DNA from: Niallia nealsonii
Lineage (GTDB): Bacteria; Bacillota; Bacilli; Bacillales; Cytobacillaceae
Assembly: GCF_002835805.1 (NCBI RefSeq)
Contig: NZ_PISE01000007.1
Location: 1 to 64,000 of the forward strand
Direction: 5' to 3'
DNA: 64,000 nt
This document shows positions 42,833 to 51,408 of the stretch, piece after piece. The notes below the pieces were generated by a model. The model did not search any database. It saw only the letters and a program-made list of their open reading frames with translations, and had not been told where the DNA came from. The translations under genes and the position numbers were made by a program. The first letter of the stretch is position 1. The number at the start of each line of letters is the position of its first letter.

Positions 42833-43153
42833 ATGAACACATCCGCTATTTGTCCAAAATTTGAAAAAGCTATGGGAATTTTAAGCCAGCGTTGGACTGG
42901 TCTCATTATTTATCAACTACTCAATGGTTCCCAGCGTTTTTGTTCTCTTGAATCATCTATAGGAATAAGTGGAAGATTACTTTCTGAACGTCTAAAAGAT
43001 TTAGAGCAACAAGGAATTATACGTAGAGAGGTTTTTCCGGAAACCCCCGTAAGAATAGAATATTCTCTGACGGAAAAAGGTAAAACCCTTGAGCCTCTTA
43101 TGAAGGAAATAGAAAAATGGTCGCAAGCATGGATAAAAGAGCAGGATCTTTAA
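42833..43153 (+). CDS. catR: HxlR-family redox regulator, CatR/YodB-like
   Basis: A 106-residue winged-helix protein of the HxlR family (QRWTGLIIYQLLNGSQRFCS, LSERLKDLEQQGIIRREV, TPVRIEYSLTEKGKTLEPL). The N-terminal Cys7 in AICPKFEK matches the redox-sensing Cys of YodB and CatR, which react with quinones and diamide and then release DNA. It diverges from the catE-like gene. A strong AAGGAGTG lies 8 bases upstream. The symbol rests on motif match plus the neighbour. Confidence 0.8.
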   Translation: MNTSAICPKFEKAMGILSQRWTGLIIYQLLNGSQRFCSLESSIGISGRLLSERLKDLEQQGIIRREVFPETPVRIEYSLTEKGKTLEPLMKEIEKWSQAWIKEQDL

Positions 43154-43229
43154 TACCAGCAGCTCAACTAAACAAACTAACTTTGATTATATAAAGGAAG
43201 TACTGTTCGCTATAACAATAAAAATGAAT

Positions 43230-43271
43230 GAAAAAAAGAGGGGATTCTTCATGATTCTCCTCTTTTTTTCA
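43230..43271 (+). terminator. Terminator after the HxlR regulator
   Basis: GAAAAAAAGAGGGGA faces TCTCCTCTTTTTTTC around TTCTTCATGAT. The stem is strong on both strands. Confidence 0.8.
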
Positions 43272-43366
43272 TATAAATATAATAAAGGATATGCTATAGT
43301 GTACGGTTAATGGCCTATAGAGGAAATACTGATTCAAAAAATAATCCGCCGCCTATTCCTAGACTA

Positions 43367-43597
43367 CTAATCCTCATCTTTAATATCTTTATCTTCTGGA
43401 ATCGGCTCATTTAGAATCTCTTCTACATATCTTTTATATTTTTCCACTTGTTCTAAATGAGTGTTAAACTGTTCTTTATTTACTAAATATTGTTGTCCGT
43501 CAAACAACGCTCGAATCTTTTTTTCTAAAATTAATTTCTTCACCGTTGATTCGGCAACAGATAATAGTTCCGCTGCTTCTTTTGTTGTTAAATACAT
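43367..43597 (-). CDS. Excisionase-like DNA-binding protein
   Basis: A 76-residue protein with a MerR-like winged helix of the excisionase/HTH_17 family: MYLTTKEAAELLSVAESTVK, LILEKKIRALFDGQQYLVNK. The acidic C-terminal tail (EPIPEDKDIKDED) is unusual for a DNA-binding protein. AAAGGAGTG precedes the ATG. No integrase, recombinase or attachment repeat is seen nearby, so it is probably a stand-alone chromosomal regulator rather than part of a mobile element. Confidence 0.75.
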   Translation of the reverse strand: MYLTTKEAAELLSVAESTVKKLILEKKIRALFDGQQYLVNKEQFNTHLEQVEKYKRYVEEILNEPIPEDKDIKDED

Positions 43598-43809
43598 ATT
43601 TTCACTCCTTTCCTATGCTTTTATCAATTATTGAACTATATGGAGCCAATATATCAGTAGGCTTTTATCAATTACATTTTCTTTACAAATGCTTATTATA
43701 GCCTTTATACATTTAATAAATAGATTTGTTATATTCATTATATAGCATACTAACCTTGTTTTAAGTATGCCAAAACAATGGGAATACAATAAAGGGAGGA
43801 AAACCAAAA

Positions 43810-43908
43810 ATGATGATGGTAATGAATACTTTGTTTTTATTAGAAGTCGCTATGGCATTTGGTTTTATTTTTTACAAAACATTCCTTTCTACCTCTGAAA
43901 AACACTAG
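43810..43908 (+). CDS. 32-residue single-helix membrane peptide
   Basis: A short frame that begins with three ATG codons and has AAAGGGAGG 10 bases upstream. The product has one hydrophobic helix (MNTLFLLEVAMAFGFIFYK) and a short polar end (TFLSTSEKH). The strong ribosome-binding site and membrane-helix content suggest a real small protein. No family is recognised. It stands alone in a 640-bp gap between the excisionase-like gene and the MHYT gene. The downstream 333 bp hold only a weak hairpin (44181-44222). Confidence 0.5.
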   Translation: MMMVMNTLFLLEVAMAFGFIFYKTFLSTSEKH

Positions 43909-44241
43909 CCTACCCTATTCAACATTTTTTTATTCTATTTGGATGCATCCCCATCATCGCAATTATACTACTGTCCAATAATAGCTGTATTGCTAATAAT
44001 GGAGGCTTTAGTATGCTTTGACATCCTTCCACTATTAAGCATAATTGGAGTGGAAAATATAATAAAATCACAATAGGAAATATTAGTTAATTCTCCTATT
44101 TACTTCTTTCGTTATTTAGAGTTATCATAATGGGCAGCAATCCATCTTTAAAGATGAACAAATGTAGCGTTGCATTTAATGAATAGGTTGCGCTGTTATA
44201 AATATATATGATGCAGCCTATTTTGCATTGTAAACATTAAA

Positions 44242-46275
44242 TTAAGCTAGTAAGCTTCTTTCTCTCCATTGATCTAATTCTTCCACTTTCATTGGTTTCC
44301 CAAAATAAAAACCTTGAAAACCAATACTTCCATTAAAACTTGCTAAAAAATCTGCTTGTTCTTGTATTTCTACTCCTTCAATAATAATATTTAAATGAAG
44401 GGATTGGCCAAGTGAAATAATTGCTTGAATAATTTCTGAATCTTTTTGGGAATTTGGTATTCCATCCACAAAGGACTTGTCTATTTTTAGTGTAGACACA
44501 GGCAATCGTTTTAAATACGAAAGGGACGACACACCTGTACCAAAATCATCCAAAGCAACGGAAAAGCCACATTCTCTAAATCGAGAAACAGATTTTATCG
44601 CTGCCTCTATATTTATTACCGCACTAGTTTCGGTCATTTCTAGCTCCAAAACATTTGTATCCAATTGATAGCTTTTTAGACAATCTTTTAAGAATGCCAA
44701 AAGTCTAGGTTTAGTCACATATGTTCCTGGTATATTTATAGCTACCTGCATTTCCCGTCCGTCTTTTTTCCATTCCACAATCTGTTTGCATACTTCATTA
44801 ATCAGCCAATCTGTGACATCAAACATTTTCCCGCCCGCTTCTAAAATTGGAATAAATATTCCTGGAGATAAAGATCCATATTCAGGATGATGCCAACGTA
44901 ATAACGCTTCTGCTCCTAATGTTTTATTATTATGGGCAGCTATTTTCGGCTGATACACTAAATAAAGGTGGTTATTTTTCATTGCCTCATCTATATCTTG
45001 AAGTAGTCGTTTATCAAATGAGTGCTGATGAATAGCAGGATTATATAGAATAACTTCATGTTCATATACTATAGAATGATGACTTAAGACCGCATTAACC
45101 TCCCCTAGAGGCATTTTCCCTTTATTTATTTCATTTGGTAAAGAAACGGCTGTTGCAACCTTTGCATAAATCGTTTGCTCGCACACGGTAATTGGGTTAG
45201 AAAGAGTCTCAGATAATTTCTTTAATTCATTTATTAATGCAGCTGATTCTGCTTGGTCAAATAAAAAGGCTAGACGATTCCCTTCTACACGGTACAAGCT
45301 GACTTTTACTGGCTTAATTTGTTGACATAAATAAGCAATATACTTAATAATTTCATCGCCAAAAGCATAGCCAAATGAATTATTCCATTTTTTTAATTCG
45401 TGGAGATGCATTACTGCCAGTCCCTTTGATACGTTAGACATTTCCAATATTTTTTCTAATTGTTTTCTATTTGGCAGCTTTGTTAATGCATCGAAATAGT
45501 TAAATCGATAGTCCACATACCGGTCTAATAAACTGGATAAAAAAAGCAACAGTAAAAATAAAGTAATACCTAATGTCAAAGTCATAATTAAAATCCCCAT
45601 ATCCATGTGATGCATATGTTCATGAGAAATATTTTTTTCCTTAGGCACATAATATCTGACAGCATACATTCCTGTATAATGCATGCTTGCAACCGAGACT
45701 CCTAAAACAAGAGACGTTGTAAGTTTTATCCAAATTCTATTCATCCATTTATATAATTTTGTCAAAACATATAAAGAGATAAAGGAGGTAAGAACGGCAA
45801 TCATGATAGAAAGTACAAAATAACCAAAATGATAGACATATTTTGCCTCTACTTCCATCGCCACCATCCCGAGATAATGCATGGAAGATATTCCAAACCC
45901 CATTGTAACGCCTGATAAACTATAGGTTAACAATGTCTTTTTCGGAAAACTTACAAGAAAAAAAGCAAGAAAAGAAGCTAACATCGCTGGCAATATAGAA
46001 ATGGCTGTTAATAAAAGATCATATTCCATTTTAACTGGAAGCTGTAGAGCACTCATTCCTATAAAGTGCATAGACCAAATGCCGATTCCCATCGAAATAG
46101 AGGCAAGAATTAACCAAATATATCGAGGGAAAAAACTATGAGATATAATTCGCTCATTTAAAGAAATGGCTGTATAAGAAGCTAAACAGGCAATAATAAT
46201 CGATAAAGCAACCAATAAAATCGAATAATGCCCGTCCAAATAAATAAATTTTTCCGTACTCGGTAATAGGAACAT
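44242..46275 (-). CDS. MHYT-GGDEF-EAL protein, likely c-di-GMP phosphodiesterase
   Basis: A 677-residue membrane protein. The MHYT sensor (1-250) has seven helices and the motifs MHFIGM (69), MHYLGM (132) and MHYTGM (198), proposed to bind copper and sense a gas. A GGDEF domain (258-415) is degenerate: the signature position reads EGNRL (331-335). The EAL domain (430-672) is intact, with EALLRW (456), EMTET (546), DDFGTG (576), K600 in LKIDKSF and EGVE (633). So it most likely breaks down c-di-GMP, with the GGDEF part regulatory. AAAGGAG lies 6 bases before the ATG. It is close in plan to B. subtilis YkoW but lacks its PAS domain. Confidence 0.9.
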   Translation of the reverse strand: MFLLPSTEKFIYLDGHYSILLVALSIIIACLASYTAISLNERIISHSFFPRYIWLILASISMGIGIWSMHFIGMSALQLPVKMEYDLLLTAISILPAMLASFLAFFLVSFPKKTLLTYSLSGVTMGFGISSMHYLGMVAMEVEAKYVYHFGYFVLSIMIAVLTSFISLYVLTKLYKWMNRIWIKLTTSLVLGVSVASMHYTGMYAVRYYVPKEKNISHEHMHHMDMGILIMTLTLGITLFLLLLFLSSLLDRYVDYRFNYFDALTKLPNRKQLEKILEMSNVSKGLAVMHLHELKKWNNSFGYAFGDEIIKYIAYLCQQIKPVKVSLYRVEGNRLAFLFDQAESAALINELKKLSETLSNPITVCEQTIYAKVATAVSLPNEINKGKMPLGEVNAVLSHHSIVYEHEVILYNPAIHQHSFDKRLLQDIDEAMKNNHLYLVYQPKIAAHNNKTLGAEALLRWHHPEYGSLSPGIFIPILEAGGKMFDVTDWLINEVCKQIVEWKKDGREMQVAINIPGTYVTKPRLLAFLKDCLKSYQLDTNVLELEMTETSAVINIEAAIKSVSRFRECGFSVALDDFGTGVSSLSYLKRLPVSTLKIDKSFVDGIPNSQKDSEIIQAIISLGQSLHLNIIIEGVEIQEQADFLASFNGSIGFQGFYFGKPMKVEELDQWRERSLLA

Positions 46276-46371
46276 ACCATTCTCCTTTAAATATTTCTAT
46301 AACAAATAGGTATTTTTATCCACTATACTAGGTCGATAAAGAAATCACAACAAATCTATTTTTCCTCATCA

Positions 46372-46983
46372 TTACTCATACCCTACCACTTGATAAATCA
46401 AAAACTTTTCTCTATCATTTTGCCTTGTTTTAGAGAGTTGTATCTCTTGTTTTATCCCAAAAGATGGATGATTATCTAAATACAAACAATACTCATCTGA
46501 AGGATAATACAAAATTATTTCTGCATCCCTTTTGTTTTTTTCTAATGAATACAGGATATTGTTTATTATTTTGATGAAAATTTGGATAGAAAAAGGATTA
46601 AAAAAATAAAAACGATTATCTAATGGTGCAATTTCATATTCTTCCGCTTTACATAATTGAAAATGGATTTTCTCCATGCTGTTTATTCTGTTACAGCTAT
46701 AATCTTTACGATTCTTTAAGGCATCCTGATAATATAATTCATTAAATTCTATTCCTGTTACTGCTGCTTGAAAAAAATGATGAATAAAAAAATTCAATCT
46801 CCCTTTTCCACAGCCAAAATCAACAACATGATCACTGCTTCTTAATGTATATTCGCTAAATAGCAATTCCAAATATTCATAAGGAGTAGGCTCATATCGA
46901 TGATAATGCAAAGATTTATGGAATCCTTGCTGATGACCTTCTGTATTAATATGAAGCAATTTTTCATAATCTTTCTCTTTCAT
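46372..46983 (-). CDS. Class I SAM-dependent methyltransferase
   Basis: A 203-residue Rossmann-fold methyltransferase. Motif I is VVDFGCGKGRLNFFIHH (about 53-69), the acidic ribose-binding residue is E79 (TGIEFNELYYQDA), and the FYFFNPFS segment is in the motif IV position. The substrate is unknown. AGGAGG lies 7 bases before the ATG. It is on the same strand as the MHYT gene and 96 bp upstream of it. Confidence 0.85.
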   Translation of the reverse strand: MKEKDYEKLLHINTEGHQQGFHKSLHYHRYEPTPYEYLELLFSEYTLRSSDHVVDFGCGKGRLNFFIHHFFQAAVTGIEFNELYYQDALKNRKDYSCNRINSMEKIHFQLCKAEEYEIAPLDNRFYFFNPFSIQIFIKIINNILYSLEKNKRDAEIILYYPSDEYCLYLDNHPSFGIKQEIQLSKTRQNDREKFLIYQVVGYE

Positions 46984-47181
46984 TGTTTCCTCCTGGCTTC
47001 CAACAAGAAGCTTTGAATTCCCCTCTAATCATGGCAATAAAATAATCTATAAAACTTTTCCCTTCCATATTATCGATATAAGGAACCCCTTTTTGCAAAT
47101 GATAATAACAAATTTTTTTATAAAAAACTTACTTTCAGCTATTAAAAGGAGAATTACGAATATTGAACCTTTCTTGTCATC

Positions 47182-47415
47182 TTGCTTAAAAAACGTCCTA
47201 GTTTAAAAACATCTGCATTTGTTGTAGTAGCTTGGGCAGGTGTAAAATTAGCCGTTTATGCTCTTTCGCACCCAGAACCTGCTATCATTTCTAAAAGCTT
47301 CGGCAAAAGTACAACATGGAAAATTATATTTTGGTCCTTGTTATTGCTTATCGGGATTCTTGGATGGATTTTATCCAAACCAAAAGAAGGAGAAAGGAAA
47401 CAAACTGCTTCATAA
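47182..47415 (+). CDS. Small two-helix membrane protein with doubtful start
   Basis: A 77-residue frame with hydrophobic segments at 11-27 (SAFVVVAWAGVKLAVYAL) and 47-63 (IIFWSLLLLIGILGWIL). The TTG at 47182 has no ribosome-binding site. AAAAGGAGAA lies at 47145 and would serve a TTG at 47163, whose frame (M-N-L-S-C-H-L-A) stops after eight codons. Removing one base near 47184 would join the two as M-N-L-S-C-H-L-L-K-K-R-P. So a 1-base frame break is likely. Its stop codon is formed by the first bases of repeat R1 copy G. Function unknown. Confidence 0.55.
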   Translation: MLKKRPSLKTSAFVVVAWAGVKLAVYALSHPEPAIISKSFGKSTTWKIIFWSLLLLIGILGWILSKPKEGERKQTAS

Positions 47416-47523
47416 AGTGAAACTTCAATCAGGCTTTTCTGGGCAGTTATCCCCCACCTAGATTTCTCGTTTTCTCTTACAATCTTTGAGATGGGGGTCA
47501 AAAGCCCGTTAATGCGTGATAAA
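47411..47523 (+). repeat. Repeat family R1, copy G, abutting a gene end
   Basis: CATAAAGTGAAACTTCAATC through GGGCAGTTATCCCCCACCTA to CCCGTTAATGCGTGATAAA. The right stem arm has diverged (GAGATGGGGGTCAAAAGCCC). The TAA of the upstream gene lies at 47413-47415 inside the element. Confidence 0.8.
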
Positions 47524-47546
47524 TATTTAAAAAAAATGTCCATTTC

Positions 47547-47575
47547 TTGTCATAGTTTGTTCATATCTATAAGAT
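47547..47575 (+). promoter_or_regulatory. SigA-type promoter of candidate sRNA 1
   Basis: TTGTCA (47547-47552), 17 bases, TAAGAT (47570-47575). No coding sequence follows; the next element is the C-rich hairpin and terminator. Confidence 0.7.
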
Positions 47576-47581
47576 AAGCTA

Positions 47582-47668
47582 TAACTATCTTAAGAAGTTT
47601 ACTTTTTCAAGTTCCCCCTTGAAAAATATATTTTTTATTCCAGCTAGCATTTAGCTGGATTTTTTTCT
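47582..47668 (+). ncRNA. Candidate small RNA, copy 1
   Basis: An independent transcript of about 85 nt is predicted from the promoter at 47547. It has the hairpin CTTTTTCAAG-TTCCCC-CTTGAAAA (47602-47624), an A/U-rich linker and an intrinsic terminator CCAGCTA-GCAT-TTAGCTGG with T7 (47640-47667). A second copy lies at 58909-58988. C-rich loops of this type commonly pair with Shine-Dalgarno regions of target mRNAs. Family unknown to me. Confidence 0.65.
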
Positions 47669-47693
47669 ATATAATTTTTTCGTGAAACTAGAA

Positions 47694-47737
47694 AAATCTA
47701 AAAGGATAGACAAGACTTGTCTATCCTTTTAGATTTC
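47694..47737. terminator. Terminator after the alpha-glucosidase genes
   Basis: AAATCTAAAAGGATAGACAA faces TTGTCTATCCTTTTAGATTT around GAC, an almost perfect 20-bp stem. It ends the minus-strand gene at 47752. Confidence 0.85.
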
Positions 47738-47751
47738 GACTTCTCTCCTAT

Positions 47752-49383
47752 TTATTTCTTCATCAAATAAAGCCTTGCTTCATATGGCTCCATATTTACT
47801 GCTTGCGGCTTATCTTCTAAAGAATAATTAGACATCACTAAATGATCATAGGAAAGATTTAAACATTCGTTTGATTGAATTTGTACTTTCTTTTCTGAAA
47901 AGTTTCCGACGAAGACTAGTTTCTCTCCTTTATATGTTCTGATATAAGCATAAATTGATTCCTCTTCTTCTACTATTTGCTTGTAGTCCCCATAAACAAA
48001 TACAGGAAGTTTTTTTCTCCATGCAATTAATTGCTGATAATAATAGAAAATAGAATCTAAGTTTTCTAGTTCATTAGCAACATTAATTTCCTTATAGTTA
48101 GGATTCATATTTATCCATGGTTTGCCTGTCGTAAAGCCTCCGTTAACGGTAGTATCCCAATGCATTGGTGTCCTGCTGTTATCCCTGCTTAATGGTTGAA
48201 GGTTGGCTAAAGCTACGGAAGGTTCCATGCCTTTTTCTGTTAATTCTTGATACTTATTTATCATTGCTATATCATTATAGTCCATAATAGAAGGAAACTT
48301 GACGCCTGTCATGCCAAGCTCCTCACCTTGATAAATATAAGGTATTCCCGGCAGTGTATGCAGCATCGTAGCGAATAATTTAGCAGAAGCAACACGATAT
48401 TCTTTATCATTCCCATACCTTGTTACCAATCGAGTATGATCATGATTATTCAAAAATTGAGAATTCCATCCTTTCCCCCATAATCCTTCATACCAGCGTT
48501 TTTGAATAGCTTTAAATCGTTTTAAATCCCATTTCGGCATTTCATCGCATACTTCAAAATGGAATAAAGTATCTAATTCATTTCTGCTTTCATCTACATA
48601 AAGCAAACCTTCTTCTGGGGAAACAAATGCAACTTCACCAACCGTTAATGCATCATAATGAGCAAAAACCTTTTCGTTCATCTCTTGCAAAAACTCATGT
48701 ACACCTGGATTATTTGTTAAATAGCGAATATCTTCAGGATTTTTGGCGTTCGGATATCCTGCTGGCTTGGCAAGCAGCGCAATTGCATCTAACCTGAATC
48801 CACTTATACCCTTTTGTAGCCAATAATGCATCATTTTATAAATCTCTTCACGAACTTCTTTATTTTCCCAATTTAAATCTGGCTGCTCTACGGCAAAAGA
48901 ATGAAAATAATATTGTTCTGTCTTTTCATCATACTCCCATGCAGAAGGACAGAAATAGGATCGCCAATTATTAGGAGGATTCCCATCCTTTCCATCATGC
49001 CAAATGTACCAATCTCTTTTTGGATTATCTTTGCTTGCTTTTGATTCCAAAAACCATGGATGTTCATCGGAAGTATGATTGACTACTAAATCCATAATCA
49101 CTTTAAGATCCCGTTTTTTTGTTTCTTTCATTAATTTCAGAAAATCTTCCATTGTTCCTGCTTTAGGCATAATCCCATAGTAATCTGCTATATCATAGCC
49201 ATTGTCTTTATCTGGAGAGACATAAAAAGGGTTTAGCCATATGACATCTACGCCTAGTGCTTTAATATAATCTAGTTTTTCTATAACACCCTGCAAGTCT
49301 CCATAACCATCTCCATTAGAATCATAAAAACTTCGCCAATACACTTGGTATACAACACTTTCACTCCACCAATGTTTTTTCAT
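47752..49383 (-). CDS. GH13 alpha-glucosidase
   Basis: A 543-residue intracellular GH13 enzyme (no signal peptide) that splits glucose from oligosaccharides taken up by the cell. Conserved regions: DLVVNHTSDEHPWF, GFRLDAIALL with the nucleophile Asp, VGEV with the acid/base Glu, and NNHDHTR with the third Asp. The QPDLNWEN stretch is typical of the oligo-1,6-glucosidase subfamily. The residue after the nucleophile is Ala rather than Val, which in this subfamily is linked with alpha-1,4 rather than alpha-1,6 preference. AGAGGTGG selects the ATG at 49383 over the ATG at 49398. It is the second gene of a two-gene operon. Confidence 0.88.
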   Translation of the reverse strand: MKKHWWSESVVYQVYWRSFYDSNGDGYGDLQGVIEKLDYIKALGVDVIWLNPFYVSPDKDNGYDIADYYGIMPKAGTMEDFLKLMKETKKRDLKVIMDLVVNHTSDEHPWFLESKASKDNPKRDWYIWHDGKDGNPPNNWRSYFCPSAWEYDEKTEQYYFHSFAVEQPDLNWENKEVREEIYKMMHYWLQKGISGFRLDAIALLAKPAGYPNAKNPEDIRYLTNNPGVHEFLQEMNEKVFAHYDALTVGEVAFVSPEEGLLYVDESRNELDTLFHFEVCDEMPKWDLKRFKAIQKRWYEGLWGKGWNSQFLNNHDHTRLVTRYGNDKEYRVASAKLFATMLHTLPGIPYIYQGEELGMTGVKFPSIMDYNDIAMINKYQELTEKGMEPSVALANLQPLSRDNSRTPMHWDTTVNGGFTTGKPWINMNPNYKEINVANELENLDSIFYYYQQLIAWRKKLPVFVYGDYKQIVEEEESIYAYIRTYKGEKLVFVGNFSEKKVQIQSNECLNLSYDHLVMSNYSLEDKPQAVNMEPYEARLYLMKK

Positions 49384-49485
49384 CTTCCACCTCTTCATTT
49401 TGACTAGCTACTAACTAAAAAAAGAACTCCATTCTTTATAAGAAAGGACTTTTTAAAGAATGAGGTTCTCCTGAGTTTGCAAGGA

Positions 49486-51156
49486 TTAATGGATAAAATA
49501 TACTCTTGTCTCATATGGCTTTAATGAGAAATTCTTCTTTAACTTTTTCTCTTTCACTTCATAATTATGAAGTGCCAGTTCTGAATACTTATAAGAAACA
49601 TTTGACGGCACTTTAAACATTGTTTGTTTATCGCTGAAGTTATTAATGATAATTGCTTTTCTCGCTCCTAATGTACGTGTATAAACAAATAGTCTAGAAT
49701 GATTAGCAAGAAGCAGATCATACTTGCCATATGTGAATAAAGGACTGCCTTTTCTTAATTTAATCAATTCCTTATAGAAGGATAAAATAGAATCTGGATC
49801 CTTTTCTTGCTGCTCCACATTAATTTCTGTATAGTTTGGATTCACACCAAGCCAAGTATGATTGAAGGTTGTAAATCCGCCCATGTTTTCTGCATTCCAT
49901 TGCATTGGCGTTCGGGCATTATCACGGCTTTGTGCACGAACTACTTTCATAATTTCTTCGTGTGGAACCCCTTTTTCTGATTCTACTTTATAATAATTAA
50001 TCATGCCGACATCATTATAATCATCAATCGACGAAAACTCTACATTAGTCATACCAATTTCTTGTCCTTGATAAATAAACGGCGTTCCTTTCATTAAGAA
50101 ATACATGGCTGCAAGCATTTTCGAGCTTTCTTTCCAGTACTTTTGTTCATCTCCCCATGTAGAAACACGGCGGGGCTGATCATGATTTTCAATAAAAAGA
50201 GCATTCCAGCCTCTGCCTTCTAAACCATTTTGCCATTTTGACAATATTTTCTTTAATGCTACGACATTTACTTTATCTTTTGCATCCTTTTCCCAAAGAT
50301 TCAAAAATTCAAATTGAAATATCATATTAAAATAGCCATTTGCTTCTCCGACCCATCTATCAGCATCATCCAAGCCTACTCCATTTGCTTCTCCGACTGT
50401 CATAACATCATAGTTTTTTAGTGTCTTTTCTTTAAACTCTGACAGAAAATCATCTATGCCCTCCACATTCATCATATTTGGAAAACATGGAACATAGTCT
50501 AACCCTTCTGGATTTTCCATGTCGGGAAAATCAGGTCTCTTTTTGATATGAGAAATCGCATCCACTCGGAACCCATCAATTCCTTTATCCAGCCACCAAT
50601 TAACCATATCATGCAATGAATCTCTCACTTCTTTATTTTCCCAATTTAAATCTGGTTGGCGTGCAGAAAAAATATGCATGAAATACTGATCTGTTTCTTC
50701 ATCATATTTCCAAGCAGAGCCTGAAAAAATAGATTCCCAGTTATTTGGCTCTTTCCCGTCTTTGCCATCTTTCCATATATACCAATCTCTTTTGGGATTA
50801 TCCCTCGAAGATTTTGATTCAATAAACCATGGATGTTCATCGCTCGTATGGTTAATCACCAGGTCCAAAATCATTCGCATATCCCGTTTGTGCACTTCAT
50901 ATAAAAGCTCATCAAAGTCTGCCATTGATCCAAACTCATCCATAATATCCTGATAATCTGCTATATCATATCCGTTATCATCATTAGGAGATTTATACAT
51001 TGGCGATAACCATATTACGTCTATTCCCAAATCTTTTAAATAATCTAATTTAGAAGTAACACCTTTTAAATCTCCAATTCCATCTCCATTGCTGTCCATG
51101 AAACTGCGAGGATATACTTGATATGCTACACTTTCTTTCCACCATTTCTTATTCAT
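49486..51156 (-). CDS. GH13 exo-alpha-1,4-glucosidase type enzyme
   Basis: A 556-residue intracellular GH13 enzyme, paralog of the next gene. Regions: DLVINHTSDEHPWF, GFRVDAISHIKK (nucleophile Asp), MTVGEANG (acid/base Glu), FIENHDQPR (transition-state Asp). GFR-DAISHIKK resembles the exo-alpha-1,4-glucosidases of thermophilic bacilli more than MalL-type oligo-1,6-glucosidases, which have Asp-Val. AGTTTTGGAG-type SD (GGAG 8 bases upstream) fixes the ATG at 51156; the TTG at 51162 lies within that spacing. The upstream region holds the element shared with the importer operon. Confidence 0.88.
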   Translation of the reverse strand: MNKKWWKESVAYQVYPRSFMDSNGDGIGDLKGVTSKLDYLKDLGIDVIWLSPMYKSPNDDNGYDIADYQDIMDEFGSMADFDELLYEVHKRDMRMILDLVINHTSDEHPWFIESKSSRDNPKRDWYIWKDGKDGKEPNNWESIFSGSAWKYDEETDQYFMHIFSARQPDLNWENKEVRDSLHDMVNWWLDKGIDGFRVDAISHIKKRPDFPDMENPEGLDYVPCFPNMMNVEGIDDFLSEFKEKTLKNYDVMTVGEANGVGLDDADRWVGEANGYFNMIFQFEFLNLWEKDAKDKVNVVALKKILSKWQNGLEGRGWNALFIENHDQPRRVSTWGDEQKYWKESSKMLAAMYFLMKGTPFIYQGQEIGMTNVEFSSIDDYNDVGMINYYKVESEKGVPHEEIMKVVRAQSRDNARTPMQWNAENMGGFTTFNHTWLGVNPNYTEINVEQQEKDPDSILSFYKELIKLRKGSPLFTYGKYDLLLANHSRLFVYTRTLGARKAIIINNFSDKQTMFKVPSNVSYKYSELALHNYEVKEKKLKKNFSLKPYETRVYFIH

Positions 51157-51264
51157 ATACAAAACTCCAATTCTTTTATTATAAAAAATCTGCTATAATT
51201 ATTATTCTTGATTTAGTCGGTTATCCCTTTAAAAATATCTTCTTCTCCATTATTAGAGATTGAG

Positions 51265-51316
51265 AATACATATGAAACTGCTTACATTGACAGATAGGGT
51301 GGAAAATATTGAACTC
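51265..51316 (-). promoter_or_regulatory. Shared regulatory element, glucosidase side
   Basis: On the minus strand: GTTCAATATTTTCCACCCT, six variable bases, CAATGTAAGCAGTTTCAT. The same blocks with the same spacing occur at 55495-55537 on the plus strand upstream of the importer operon. TTTCAT at the end lies 17 bases before AATAAT, so the element covers the -35 region, as expected of an activator site. Confidence 0.8.
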
Positions 51317-51408
51317 TGATTTTAACTAAGAAGGCGCCTACTATTAAGGATATCGTCACTATTAATTAATAAAATATTTAAAATAAACACTATTTAGGAG
51401 GCAAAAAG

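Noticed and set aside
43367-43597. Excisionase-like gene as a sign of a mobile element
   Set aside because: No integrase, recombinase, phage gene or attachment-site repeat is nearby, and HTH_17 proteins are common chromosomal regulators.
44181-44222. Terminator of the MHYT gene
   Set aside because: AATAGGTTGC and GCAGCCTATT can pair, but the loop is over 20 bases and no T-tract follows on the gene's strand.
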